A stretch of DNA of 64,000 bases from Diplocloster modestus (GCF_019042245.1 NZ_JAHQCX010000006.1:124001-188000), one strand, 5' to 3'. Shown: positions 1 through 7,876, counted from the first letter of the stretch. The notes: generated from the letters alone by a model not told the origin. A program made the numbers and translations.

Positions 1-723
1 GTGGACACAGTCAACGGTATCATCTTAAACCCCACTAATTTTTACGGTATCAATAATATTCCCATCGTCCGGATCTTCGAGAAATGCTACGGCGTTCCCG
101 CCTATCTGGACAACAACTACGACTGCGCGGCTCTGGCCGAGCGGTTCTATGGAATCGGCCGCAGCTATGAAGATTTTATTTTCCTGGGTGTCACCAACGG
201 GATCGGCTCCGGCATCATATCCGGCGGGCAGCTCTATCACAACGCAGCCGGTTACGGAAGCGAACTCGGGCATACCAGTATCGACTATAACGGCAACCTG
301 TGCGCCTGCGGCAACCGGGGCTGCCTGGAGACCTATGCCAGCGCGTCTATTATCCAGCAGCAGCTTAGGGAAGCCACCCAAAAGTACTTAACCTTCCGGG
401 AATTCTGTACAGATCCATCCCATCCCGCCATTGCGCCCATTCTGTCGGACATGACAGACAAGATATCCAGCGCGCTGATTAACGCCGTAAACCTGCTGAA
501 TCCACAGGCTATCATTTTAGGGCATGAGGCAGTCTATCTACCCGATGAAAATGTGGCGCAGATGGAGGAACATATCAATGCCATAAAGCTGGCCAAAGAC
601 TACCATATTCCTGTGCTTCGTTCCCATTTCGGTGACAACGCGCAGCTTTTGGGAAGCACCTGCTGCGTCTTGAATGGGATTTTCCGGGGAAGTTCCAGGG
701 TAGGCGAATTATTTTTTGGTTAG
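1..723 (+). CDS. ROK-family protein (sugar kinase or NagC/XylR-type repressor), C-terminal part, 5' end cut by window
   Basis: The visible 240 residues are the sugar-binding and nucleotide-fold half of a ROK protein. The ROK zinc/sugar signature is clear: H91 followed by C101, C103 and C108 in LCACGNRGCLE, with the GIGSGII and ELGH elements before it. Complete ROK proteins run about 300 residues (kinases) or about 380-400 (repressors with an N-terminal helix-turn-helix). The frame is open to the window edge, so GTG at base 1 is probably an internal valine and the N-terminus is missing. I cannot say whether this is a glucokinase-like enzyme or a xylose/N-acetylglucosamine-type repressor; the divergent tail after residue 150 leans towards a repressor. 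No partner gene is visible upstream. Confidence 0.85.
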   Translation: MDTVNGIILNPTNFYGINNIPIVRIFEKCYGVPAYLDNNYDCAALAERFYGIGRSYEDFIFLGVTNGIGSGIISGGQLYHNAAGYGSELGHTSIDYNGNLCACGNRGCLETYASASIIQQQLREATQKYLTFREFCTDPSHPAIAPILSDMTDKISSALINAVNLLNPQAIILGHEAVYLPDENVAQMEEHINAIKLAKDYHIPVLRSHFGDNAQLLGSTCCVLNGIFRGSSRVGELFFG

Positions 724-774
724 ATGGTTTGAGAGGTTGCTTGAAGAGGCTTGTCTCAAAAATCTAAAAAAGCC

Positions 775-788
775 AGGAGGCCCCCCCC
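775..788 (+). promoter_or_regulatory. Ribosome site with a C8 spacer before the MerR start
   Basis: A full AGGAGG (775-780) is followed directly by eight cytosines (781-788) and then the ATG at 789. The spacing of 8 is ideal for translation. A homopolymer here can slip, and a gain or loss of C would alter only the spacing, not the frame. Confidence 0.6.
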
Positions 789-1613
789 ATGTTTCGTATA
801 GGAGAATTCTCAAAGCTAACTCAGGTATCGATTCGGATGCTGCGGTATTACGACGAGCAGGGTCTATTAAAACCTTCAAAGACAGATCCGATTACAGGCT
901 ATCGGAGTTATACGGCAGAACAGATTCCGGTGCTTCAGCGGATTATTTTCTTAAGGGATCTGGATTTTCAGGTGAGTGAGATTGCGCTGGCGCTGGCGCA
1001 TTGGCAGGACAGGCCCATTACCGATTTACTGGAGCATAAGAGGCTGGAACTGCTGGATGAGATGGCTAAGATACAGGAAAGAGTCGATAAGATCGATATC
1101 GCCGTCAAAGATGTGCAGTCCAGGAAACTGGATGTCCACTGTAATGTGATTTTAAAAAGTGTTCCGGAATTGTCCGTTTTATCTCTGAGGAGACGGATTC
1201 CGGATCATTTTTGTGAGGGGAATCTCTGGCTTGAGCTGAATCGCTTTGTGACGGAAGAACATGTAGCACTGGATTCTGGCGTGAATAATCTGGCCCTGTT
1301 TTATGATGAGAAGGAAGCAGACACTGAGGTTGATGTGGAAGTTTGCTGCCTGGTAAAAAAGGCGGGGATCGGGCGGGGCGATTTTGTGTACCGGCTGATT
1401 GCCGCAGAGGAGCGGATGGCCTGTGTGATGGTTTATGGACCTTATCAGAATATTGGCACAGCTTATCATACGTTTGCCAAATGGCTGGAGGAACACAGGT
1501 ATTATGAAATGAGAGATCCTGTTCGTCAGATCTGCCATCTAGGCCCTTTTAATGAAGAGGACCCAAAACGCTATCTGACAGAGATTCAGGTACCGTTACA
1601 ACGGCGGGATTGA
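789..1613 (+). CDS. MerR-family transcriptional regulator with GyrI-like effector domain
   Basis: 274 residues. Residues 1-70 form a MerR winged helix (FRIGEFSKLTQVSIRMLRYY, then the GYRSYT wing), residues 75-115 the dimerising coiled coil, and residues 120-270 match the GyrI/SOUL-like effector-binding fold seen in BmrR-type multidrug sensors (ending GPFNEEDPKRYLTEIQVPL). Such proteins bind small lipophilic or aromatic ligands and untwist promoters with long spacers. The ATG at 789 follows AGGAGG-C8. The gene stands alone, 65 bp after the ROK gene, and a strong hairpin follows its stop. A promoter with a 19-bp spacer and an internal palindrome lies about 870 bp downstream (2480-2510) and is a candidate target, though this is only inference. 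Confidence 0.88.
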   Translation: MFRIGEFSKLTQVSIRMLRYYDEQGLLKPSKTDPITGYRSYTAEQIPVLQRIIFLRDLDFQVSEIALALAHWQDRPITDLLEHKRLELLDEMAKIQERVDKIDIAVKDVQSRKLDVHCNVILKSVPELSVLSLRRRIPDHFCEGNLWLELNRFVTEEHVALDSGVNNLALFYDEKEADTEVDVEVCCLVKKAGIGRGDFVYRLIAAEERMACVMVYGPYQNIGTAYHTFAKWLEEHRYYEMRDPVRQICHLGPFNEEDPKRYLTEIQVPLQRRD

Positions 1614-1650
1614 TCTCAGATATGGTTGGGATATCCGCCCATATCTGAGA
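1614..1650. terminator. Hairpin after MerR gene
   Basis: A perfect 12-bp stem (1614-1625 with 1639-1650, arm TCTCAGATATGG) with a 13-nt loop begins at the base after the MerR stop. No long T tract follows on either strand, so it may act as a bidirectional or factor-assisted terminator between the convergent genes. Confidence 0.6.
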
Positions 1651-1680
1651 AATAGATAAAGAACTGTGATTGGTTTTTCG

Positions 1681-1896
1681 TTAGTTTCCCTTGCTGCTCA
1701 ATGGGTTACTGTGATTTTCAAAGAAGGGATTGTTGTCCGGTTCCGGCTTATTTCCTTCCCGGTACTTGGAGTTCTGGCGGATCATTTCCGCGCGTTCCTG
1801 TTCCTGTTTTAAGGTTGTCTGATTTTGTTCCAGCCTGGATACAGGCTGATTCTGTTCGTGTTTGGATGTTATTTTACTTTGATTCTGTTGTTTCAT
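1681..1896 (-). CDS. Small Gln/Asn/Glu-rich hydrophilic protein, unknown function
   Basis: 71 residues, starting at the ATG at 1896, which has GGAGG 8 bases upstream; a longer frame to 2022 overlaps the end of trmO and lacks a ribosome site, so I did not use it. The sequence is strongly hydrophilic, with repeated EQNQ segments (KHEQNQ, RLEQNQTTLKQEQE) and no membrane segment or cysteine. The composition resembles small spore-coat or spore-core proteins of clostridia, but no family was recognised. It lies 55 bp downstream of trmO on the same strand and could be cotranscribed with it. Confidence 0.55.
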   Translation of the reverse strand: MKQQNQSKITSKHEQNQPVSRLEQNQTTLKQEQERAEMIRQNSKYREGNKPEPDNNPFFENHSNPLSSKGN

Positions 1897-1951
1897 ATGC
1901 GCGCCTCCGGATTTTGTTAGGATAGGGATAGTTTGTGCTATCCTTTTATTT

Positions 1952-2449
1952 TTATTCTGATATTGGGATGGCGGCGCGATTAAATTCCGCTTCCCAGTTA
2001 AAGTCTCCCGAACTCTCCACACTGTCCGGCCAATGGCTGCACCAACCGGGCACCTGGGGATATTCGATCCTGTCTATGCTTGGAGTATAGGGTTTCAGAT
2101 CCAATACCGGTGTCCCGGGATTGGCGTCGATGTAGGCCAGATGGATCTTTCCGTTTTCCCACTCGATTCCCGTAATATCAGAGGCAGTTATGGCCACCGG
2201 GTTGGGGCGGATCGGAGATCTGGTGGCAAAAATTCCCATAATTTCAGGACCGTTCTTATAGGGTGACGGACACTCCAGGACTGACCGGTATTCCTCTTCG
2301 TCGAAGTCGCTGAACCACCAGATCACCTGTATGGCTCCGAATCCTTCCAGGCCTTTCAGGCAAGGCAGAAATTCTTTTTTCAGCTGAATATACATTCCCT
2401 CCTCATCTGCACTTATTTCACCAATTGGTTTTACATAAAGCTTTTCCAT
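1952..2449 (-). CDS. trmO: TrmO/TsaA-like tRNA (N6-threonylcarbamoyladenosine37-N6)-methyltransferase family protein
   Basis: 165 residues, the size of a single TsaA-like (UPF0066/YaeB) beta-barrel domain. Family hallmarks are IGEI near the N-terminus, the GxFATRSPIRPNPVAIT block that binds S-adenosylmethionine in this family, and GTPVLDLKPYTPSID near the C-terminus. In characterised members the enzyme methylates t6A37 in tRNA(Thr). Some short clostridial homologues lack the extra C-terminal domain, so the exact substrate is uncertain. The start is the ATG at 2449 behind GGAGGAAATAAC; a 15-codon upstream extension has no ribosome site. It has its own predicted promoter at 2480-2510. Confidence 0.85.
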   Translation of the reverse strand: MEKLYVKPIGEISADEEGMYIQLKKEFLPCLKGLEGFGAIQVIWWFSDFDEEEYRSVLECPSPYKNGPEIMGIFATRSPIRPNPVAITASDITGIEWENGKIHLAYIDANPGTPVLDLKPYTPSIDRIEYPQVPGWCSHWPDSVESSGDFNWEAEFNRAAIPISE

Positions 2450-2479
2450 GTTATTTCCTCCTATATTTATGTTGTGATG

Positions 2480-2510
2480 ATCATATACCCTCACATCATG
2501 TGAGAGTCAA
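2480..2510 (-). promoter_or_regulatory. Candidate MerR-type promoter of trmO (19-bp spacer with palindrome)
   Basis: On the minus strand TTGACT (2505-2510) is separated by 19 bases from TATGAT (2480-2485). The spacer contains the 15-bp palindrome CTCACATGATGTGAG (2490-2504). A 19-bp spacer filled by a dyad is the classic architecture of MerR-activated promoters. A reading with a 17-bp spacer and TATATG as the -10 is also possible. Confidence 0.5.
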
Positions 2511-2644
2511 CAAAAATGCATGTTCCTTTTTCTTGCAATCTTCTGCATAAAAACGTATACTTAACAGTATCTAACACATGCTCTGCGGGGTGCCGGAAAT
2601 GGTACACTTTTCTGATCCGCATACACTGAGAAAGGAGCAGCTAT

Positions 2645-3013
2645 ATGATTCATTTTAATCATTTCAATTTCAATGTTCTGGATCTGGACAGAAGCCTGAA
2701 ATTCTATAAGGACGCGCTGGATCTGGCGCCGGTCCGGGAAAAGACCGCTTCTGACGGATCTTTCCGTCTGGTTTATCTGGGAGACGGCGCCACGGGATTC
2801 TCTCTGGAGCTGACCTGGCTGTCCGGCCGAAAAGAACCCTATAATTTGGGAGAATGCGAATTTCATCTGGCTTTTGTAACTGATGATTATGATGGTCTGC
2901 ATCAAAAACACAAAGCTATGGGAATCATCTGCTATGAAAATGAAAATATGGGAATCTATTTTATCTCAGATCCCGATGGCTATTGGATCGAGATACTTCC
3001 CATGAAAAAATAA
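2645..3013 (+). CDS. VOC-family glyoxalase-like protein
   Basis: 122 residues covering the two beta-alpha-beta-beta-beta units of a vicinal-oxygen-chelate protein. The N-terminal FNHFNFNVLDLDRSLKFYKD, the central SLELTW, FHLAFVTDD and the C-terminal ISDPDGYWIEILP match glyoxalase I/lactoylglutathione-lyase-like members and offer the usual His/Glu metal ligands (H6, the Glu of SLELTW, the His of FHLAF, the Glu of WIEIL). The start follows AAGGAGCAGCTAT. The downstream aroE-like gene begins 30 bp after its stop, so the two are probably cotranscribed. The substrate (methylglyoxal or another) cannot be told from sequence. Confidence 0.85.
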   Translation: MIHFNHFNFNVLDLDRSLKFYKDALDLAPVREKTASDGSFRLVYLGDGATGFSLELTWLSGRKEPYNLGECEFHLAFVTDDYDGLHQKHKAMGIICYENENMGIYFISDPDGYWIEILPMKK

Positions 3014-3043
3014 AACAATAAGAGATGACAAGGAGGTTTTTCT

Positions 3044-3904
3044 ATGCCGGACACCAAAGAGAAATGCTACCGCAAAGAATTTATCACCGTTTTCGGTTCA
3101 CCCGTTGACGAAAACCCAACCGTAGTTATTATGGACGCCGCTTTTAAGGCCCTCGGACTGGACTGGATCTACAACGCTTTCGAGGTATATCCCCAGGATC
3201 TGGAAACCGCAGTTCAATCCATAAAGGCCCTGCATATGAAAGGTGCAAACTGTACCATTCCCCACAAAGTAGCGGTCATGAAATATCTGGACCACATTTC
3301 GGATGCCGCTTCCATCATCGGCGCTGTAAACACCGTCTATCTGAAAGATGGGGAGACATACGGTGAAAACTCCGACGGCAAGGGCTTTACCAAAGCGCTG
3401 GAAGAAGATCAGATCCCTATCACAGGCAAGAATTATGTTCTGCTGGGCGCAGGCGGCGCCGCCAAGGCGATCGCCGTAGAACTGGCTCTGGCCGGCGCCG
3501 GAAGGATCACTGTAGTAAACCGCAGCAGAGGACGGGGCGAAGAACTGGTTGAATTGCTGCTGTCCAAAACGCCGGTAAAAGCGGATTTTGTCCTCTGGGA
3601 TCATTCCTATGAGCTGCCCGCAGACACTGATGTGCTCATTAATTCCACCAGTATCGGCTTATATCCGGACACCTCTTCCCCTGATCTGGTATACGACTCC
3701 CTGCGCCCGCAGATGGTAGTCTGTGACGTGATACCGAATCCTCCTCAGACGCCCTTCCTGACGGAAGCCCAAAACCGTGGCTGCCATACGCTTAATGGCT
3801 GTGCTATGCTGGTTAATCAGGGAGCAATCAATATCAAGCTCTGGACCGGTCTGGATGCCCCCAGGGATATTATGAAGGCCGCCCTCTTAAAAGAATTCCA
3901 ATAA
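3044..3904 (+). CDS. aroE: Shikimate dehydrogenase family protein (AroE-like, altered substrate loop)
   Basis: 286 residues. The N-terminal substrate domain holds the catalytic lysine region NCTIPHKVAVMKYLD and the GENSDGKGF segment (usually NTDGxGF). The NADP(H) domain starts with LLGAGGAAKAIA and NRSRGRGEELVELL. In classical AroE the N-terminus reads GxPIxHSxSP, where the two serines hold the shikimate carboxylate; here that stretch is FGSPVDENPTVV, so both serines are gone. This points to a paralogue with altered specificity (quinate or another hydroxy acid) rather than certain biosynthetic AroE. No other aromatic-pathway gene is nearby. AAGGAGG precedes the ATG at 3044. Confidence 0.8.
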   Translation: MPDTKEKCYRKEFITVFGSPVDENPTVVIMDAAFKALGLDWIYNAFEVYPQDLETAVQSIKALHMKGANCTIPHKVAVMKYLDHISDAASIIGAVNTVYLKDGETYGENSDGKGFTKALEEDQIPITGKNYVLLGAGGAAKAIAVELALAGAGRITVVNRSRGRGEELVELLLSKTPVKADFVLWDHSYELPADTDVLINSTSIGLYPDTSSPDLVYDSLRPQMVVCDVIPNPPQTPFLTEAQNRGCHTLNGCAMLVNQGAINIKLWTGLDAPRDIMKAALLKEFQ

Positions 3905-3921
3905 TATCCGCACCAATTAAA

Positions 3922-3951
3922 AGGAACCTATGCTCTGCTACATAGGTTCCT
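3922..3951 (-). terminator. Terminator of the matrix operon (also faces aroE)
   Basis: An 11-bp stem (AGGAACCTATG 3922-3932 with 3941-3951) and 8-nt loop lie between convergent genes. On the minus strand the stem is followed by TTTTAATT, which fits a modest intrinsic terminator for the long operon; on the plus strand no T tract follows. Confidence 0.65.
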
Positions 3952-3976
3952 CTGCACCGATAAAAGGAAAGTTGAC

Positions 3977-5026
3977 TTATTCATGTTCAGATGTATTATG
4001 ATTCAAATGGTTCTTTCTTCTGAAAATAAAGAATACCCCTCCGCCCAGCACGATCACTGCAGCAAAGATTCCGCCCAGTACCAGCGGGCTTACATTTCCA
4101 GGTGTTTCCTCTCCGCTTCCCAGTGGAACTTCTTCCTCCGGGATTTCCGTCAGATTGCCGTCCGTTTCGTCTCCGGCTGTGCCTTCATCTCCCCCGCCCT
4201 GCGTTCCGTCATCTAAAGGTACCTCTTCTTCTGGAATCGTGGTTGTATCTTCTCCCTCCAAAGCTGCGTTATCTGCGCCGCCTCCGCCAGGGTTTACATT
4301 GGCTGCCGGTACCGTTACATTTTCATATATATCGGTTCCGGGTCCCTGCACATAATCATAATCGGTTACGGTACGGCCAGGGATCTCCTCAATAATGACG
4401 TTGGGACCAGTTGTGCTGGTGTACTGGAACTGAATGATATTCTCTGTTCCGGCGCTTCCCAGGGTCATCTCTTTTACATAGCTGTCATATTGATAGCCCT
4501 CGATATTTCTGGCCGTATAGGTTATTTTCGTATTTTTATTTCCCACACTGATCACGGGAGGGGCGACATCCTCGCCGCTGGATGCATCTACAAAACGGAT
4601 CGTGTACTCTACGGAATCGACCAATGCGATGTAATCGGCTACGTAATCACCGTTTTCCGTGACGGTCTGCTGCGTCGGCCAGCTGGCAGTATCCAGATAA
4701 TACTTGCCTTCATGGGCTGCGTCAAATTCCACATCACCGGCATTCGGTACTCTGGGATAAGCAGCTCCTGCCGGTACCGTGATCCTGATACTTCCGGTCG
4801 CCTGACTCCGGGTCACCGCATTGCTTGTATATTGTCCGACATACTCCTGATACAGACTATCACTGAATCTTGCAATATTACCCGGACGATAGGTAACTGT
4901 ATATGTATTTTCCACTGTCTGGTTTTCATCCGCTTTTACTGTCATAGGCGCTGCCGACAGGTTCAGGCAGATTCCAAGACAAGTGATGATTGCCATACGA
5001 AATAAACTTTTTGCGGTCTTTTTCAT
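3977..5026 (-). CDS. MucBP-domain surface protein with C-terminal membrane anchor
   Basis: 349 residues, starting at the ATG at 5026 (GGCGGAGGAGC just upstream); a longer frame to 5122 lacks a ribosome site. Residues 1-33 are a Sec signal peptide ending near VKA. The middle contains a MucBP-like beta-grasp unit (YTIRFVDASSGEDV to IIQFQYTS). The C-terminal third is acidic and Gly-rich, carries two copies of IPEEEVPL, and ends in a 20-residue membrane helix (LVLGGIFAAVIVLGGGVFFI) and the basic tail FRRKN. No LPxTG was found, so membrane retention is more likely than sortase cleavage. It is the last gene of the matrix operon and may link the fibre to the surface or bind mucin or glycans. Confidence 0.75.
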   Translation of the reverse strand: MKKTAKSLFRMAIITCLGICLNLSAAPMTVKADENQTVENTYTVTYRPGNIARFSDSLYQEYVGQYTSNAVTRSQATGSIRITVPAGAAYPRVPNAGDVEFDAAHEGKYYLDTASWPTQQTVTENGDYVADYIALVDSVEYTIRFVDASSGEDVAPPVISVGNKNTKITYTARNIEGYQYDSYVKEMTLGSAGTENIIQFQYTSTTGPNVIIEEIPGRTVTDYDYVQGPGTDIYENVTVPAANVNPGGGGADNAALEGEDTTTIPEEEVPLDDGTQGGGDEGTAGDETDGNLTEIPEEEVPLGSGEETPGNVSPLVLGGIFAAVIVLGGGVFFIFRRKNHLNHNTSEHE

Positions 5027-5168
5027 TGCTCCTCCGCCTTTCCTGACATACTTCGGACACCTTATTCCTACGCCCGGTTCTGTCCCGTTAGGATAACTAT
5101 AACAGACAGGCACTTTCGCCAACTATTTCATAAGACATTTTTTTATAAATTTTTCCCGGCCGGCGACA

Positions 5169-5972
5169 TTATTTTTCCATTTTATCCTCATTTGCCGCAT
5201 TCCCGGTGTTTGAATCCTCTTTTTTATTTTTCTTCACCACAACAACGATCAGCACGATCACCGCGGCTACTGCTAATAACAGGAACAAAAAGACTGGCGC
5301 GTTATCTCCGGTCTGGACCAGACGAACGATCCTGTTGACCGGCCCATCCGTGATCACCGTCTTAGTGACCACTTTGTCCTGGTTCTGCTGCCTGATCACT
5401 GTGGGTTCTTCATATCCGGCGCGGAATTCGAACTGGAATGTTCCATCAGCCGCCTGATAGTCATTGCTGTGGGATTCCCCGTCCAGATATACCTGCAGGC
5501 GTATCACGGCATTCTCACCCTTAGTCAGGGCAGCGATCTTCAGCCAGTCGTTCAGGCTGCCGTTCATATTCTTCAGGCCCTGTTCGTCGCCGCCAACCCG
5601 AACACTTCCATCCGCTTCTGCGCCGCCGTAGATCGTTGTGACATCTGACCCTTGCGTCACTGTCAATGTAATCTGATAGGCCGCGTTGGACCGCTGCTCC
5701 GTATCTTCGAAAGCCTTCAGAACTTCCGTCCGCATGAAGAAATCCACCGTTTTATCGGAAGTATTCTTCAGCACGATCTCCTGAGCCCGATCCTCGCCAG
5801 GGAGCATATCGGAGAAGGCATTTCCGAAATTATTCGTATCCTGATAGTTGTATTTGATCTCCTCACTCCCGTCGAATACTGCGGTGGGAGTCGTATCATC
5901 CGCGTAGGCGACGGTTGACAAGCCGAACACAAGCGTCAGTATCATGCTCAAAGCCATTATTCTTTTTTTCAT
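5169..5972 (-). CDS. Secreted matrix-like protein with sortase-type C-terminal signal
   Basis: 267 residues, from the ATG at 5972 with AAGGAGGATATC upstream. It has a normal Sec signal ending AYA-DD at about residue 27, unlike the SipW-type N-termini of its neighbours. The ectodomain has the PGE...IVLKNTSDKTVDFFMR pattern typical of TasA/BsaA-like beta-sandwiches. The C-terminus has LVQTGD, a run of hydrophobic residues, then KKNKKE: the layout of a sortase sorting signal with V in place of the usual P. By analogy with pilus systems it could be the wall-anchored base of a fibre. No sortase gene is in the window. It lies 29 bp downstream of the preceding matrix gene. Confidence 0.72.
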   Translation of the reverse strand: MKKRIMALSMILTLVFGLSTVAYADDTTPTAVFDGSEEIKYNYQDTNNFGNAFSDMLPGEDRAQEIVLKNTSDKTVDFFMRTEVLKAFEDTEQRSNAAYQITLTVTQGSDVTTIYGGAEADGSVRVGGDEQGLKNMNGSLNDWLKIAALTKGENAVIRLQVYLDGESHSNDYQAADGTFQFEFRAGYEEPTVIRQQNQDKVVTKTVITDGPVNRIVRLVQTGDNAPVFLFLLLAVAAVIVLIVVVVKKNKKEDSNTGNAANEDKMEK

Positions 5973-6001
5973 GATATCCTCCTTCTTTCTCGAGTATCCG
6001 G

Positions 6002-6694
6002 CTACTCTTCTATGCTCGAAATTTTTCCGGCGTCGTCGATGGTGGCAAGTACACCCCATTCCGACATCATCGCATCCTGCCCTTTCATGGTCTGCACGGC
6101 GTCTGCCCGCATTTTAAGTGCAATGCCCAGATCCGCATATTCATTTTTCAGATCATAGGAAATCTCGATCTGGTCCATGAATATGGATGTGTTCTGCCCG
6201 GGTGCCAAAGGTTTTGTATAATATAGAACCAGCTGTTCTTTGTCTTCGCTTTGTAAAATCCAGTCGCCGCTTCCCGATGTTCCGGCTGTGTTGGCCGGCT
6301 GCAGGATGATCTTGCCGGCATCCTTGTTCATGTCTTTTGTAAAGGCCTCCAGATTCGCATCGTTTCCACTGTTGGAATCCTTACCCCAGTATTTCGTGAT
6401 GGTGAGGCGGACATAAAGTTCGGTATCCTTTGTATTGGTAACACAGACTTCTTTCGGAATAATCGAACCGGGTGCGATCTTATCCACGAAGACCGTTCCG
6501 TTCGGCAGCTCGGTGTAGATCTCCCTGCCACTCCCATCCTGCCCTACTTCACTCAGCTGGATTTCCAGTGTTTTCGTATTGATCTGCTGCTGCACCTGAT
6601 GGCCAGTAGCCTGGAAGTAGGCCAGTGACCCACCGATTAATGTTATCGTAACGAGAGCCGCCGCCACACCCATGAGTATTAACTTTTTTTTCAC
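6002..6694 (-). CDS. SipW-dependent TasA/camelysin-like protein
   Basis: 230 residues if it starts at the GTG at 6694, which overlaps the stop of the upstream signal peptidase gene as GTGA and has AGGAG upstream. The N-terminus is KKK, a hydrophobic run and IGGSLAYFQATG, the SipW-type signal in which cleavage follows the AYF region. The body has PGSIIPKEVCVTNTKDTELYVRLTITKYW, the PG-Vx-NTG-hydrophobic-R pattern of TasA/BsaA beta-sandwiches. The direct coupling to a SipW gene supports processing by that enzyme. The likely role is a fibre subunit on the cell surface. Confidence 0.8.
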   Translation of the reverse strand: MKKKLILMGVAAALVTITLIGGSLAYFQATGHQVQQQINTKTLEIQLSEVGQDGSGREIYTELPNGTVFVDKIAPGSIIPKEVCVTNTKDTELYVRLTITKYWGKDSNSGNDANLEAFTKDMNKDAGKIILQPANTAGTSGSGDWILQSEDKEQLVLYYTKPLAPGQNTSIFMDQIEISYDLKNEYADLGIALKMRADAVQTMKGQDAMMSEWGVLATIDDAGKISSIEE

Positions 6695-7251
6695 TTTGCA
6701 CTCTCCTTTGACTTTAACTTCTCTGCAGCCACCCACAGAGCCAGCACCACCGCGAACGCTGCGATGCAGATTACGACTCCCGTGTAGGAATGCAGATAGA
6801 ACGATAATCTACCCAGCAGCGGAATGCCGAATACTACTTTACCAACTACACGGCTGTATCCGACCGGTGTGGTGTCTTCCGACTCATTGGCATCCCCTTT
6901 TGTAATAAACTGTTGCTTCTCTTCTTCAATCCGGACTACCCGATGGGTCGCGGTCAGCTCACTGTCCGTGCCCAGCCGAAAGGTAATCGCATCTCCCACC
7001 TTGATGTCCTGCGGGGCCACCGGTTTTACGAAGACCGCCTCCCCTACGGAATACTCAGGTTCCATACTGTCTGTCAGAATACCGTAGATCTGGTATCCGA
7101 ACACCTTCGGCAGCACCAGCGGCAGGGAAATCAGGATGATACCCAACATCAGTACAATTCCAATACCGTTTAAAATCCCAGGCAGCATCCTTTTTTCCGT
7201 CCGCTTATTTGTTCGTACCTGCATAGACTTCCGCTTCCACTTCTTCTCCAT
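6691..7251 (-). CDS. sipW: SipW-type (ER-type) signal peptidase I, copy 1
   Basis: Up to 186 residues. ER/archaeal-type signal peptidase motifs: ILTDSMEPEYSVGE with nucleophile S62, and ATHRVV with H103 (the histidine that replaces the lysine of ordinary bacterial LepB), then KGDANESED. Hydrophobic segments lie near residues 25-50 and 155-175. It should cleave the matrix proteins of this operon during secretion. The start is uncertain: the ATG at 7251 overlaps the upstream gene by 47 bp and has no ribosome site, the ATG at 7224 has GGAAG in front, and the ATG at 7188 would remove the overlap. The downstream gene starts within its stop codon (GTGA). Confidence 0.88.
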   Translation of the reverse strand: MEKKWKRKSMQVRTNKRTEKRMLPGILNGIGIVLMLGIILISLPLVLPKVFGYQIYGILTDSMEPEYSVGEAVFVKPVAPQDIKVGDAITFRLGTDSELTATHRVVRIEEEKQQFITKGDANESEDTTPVGYSRVVGKVVFGIPLLGRLSFYLHSYTGVVICIAAFAVVLALWVAAEKLKSKESAK

Positions 7252-7876
7252 CCGCGTTTAACCACGCGCAGGAGGTTATCTTGCCGCTTGCATCTCTTTG
7301 ATAGGCAGGAGTAAAACCCTCTGCCTGCACAGCCTGCGCAACGACATCCACCAGGATTTTCTGGTCATTCATTTCCAGTTCCCATGCTCCGGGCAATTCA
7401 ATCTGATTAAATACATATACGGAGTCTCCGGCCTTTAAGATGCCTTCGTCTTCCCCTCCGATATAATAGCAGTACCACTTGCCGCTTTCCTTCGGATCCG
7501 CAACTACAACCCAGTTTTCATCGATATCGATATTCTCTATCGTTACAGGAGGAACGGCAGCTTCCGGATTCGTGATCGTGACAACCGCACGCACGTAGCT
7601 GTCCAGAGAATCCTCTGCGACCGTTATTTTCGGCATTTTGGATATAACGGCGCCCGGCTCCAGATTCTCAGGATCCACATAGGGAATCACTGGTCCTTCC
7701 GGGTTCTCCGGGTCTTCCATGTCCTCAGTCAAGGTGATGTCCACATGGCCGGTACCGATAATATTGGAAGCGAAATCATAATCGGTAAAATAAGCCAATG
7801 TTGCGCCTATCCCGATCACCACAGCAAGCAATGCCATGATACTGATGATTTTTATTAAATTCTTTTTCTTTTTCAT
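7205..7876 (-). CDS. SipW-dependent TasA-like matrix protein
   Basis: 223 residues, ATG at 7876 behind AAAGGAGAAAACCTG. The N-terminus is MKKKK, a hydrophobic helix and IGATLAYFTDYDFASNIIGTG, a SipW-type signal. The body is acidic, with LEPGAVISKMPKITV and YVRAVVTITNPE, and an aromatic strand WYCYYIGG close to the centre that resembles the WYYY motif of the sister proteins. It lacks the ExFxPxxxWxPG motif of the downstream BsaA group. It overlaps the following sipW gene by 17-47 bp depending on that gene's start, implying tight co-expression. Predicted extracellular fibre component. Confidence 0.78.
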   Translation of the reverse strand: MKKKKNLIKIISIMALLAVVIGIGATLAYFTDYDFASNIIGTGHVDITLTEDMEDPENPEGPVIPYVDPENLEPGAVISKMPKITVAEDSLDSYVRAVVTITNPEAAVPPVTIENIDIDENWVVVADPKESGKWYCYYIGGEDEGILKAGDSVYVFNQIELPGAWELEMNDQKILVDVVAQAVQAEGFTPAYQRDASGKITSCAWLNADGEEVEAEVYAGTNK

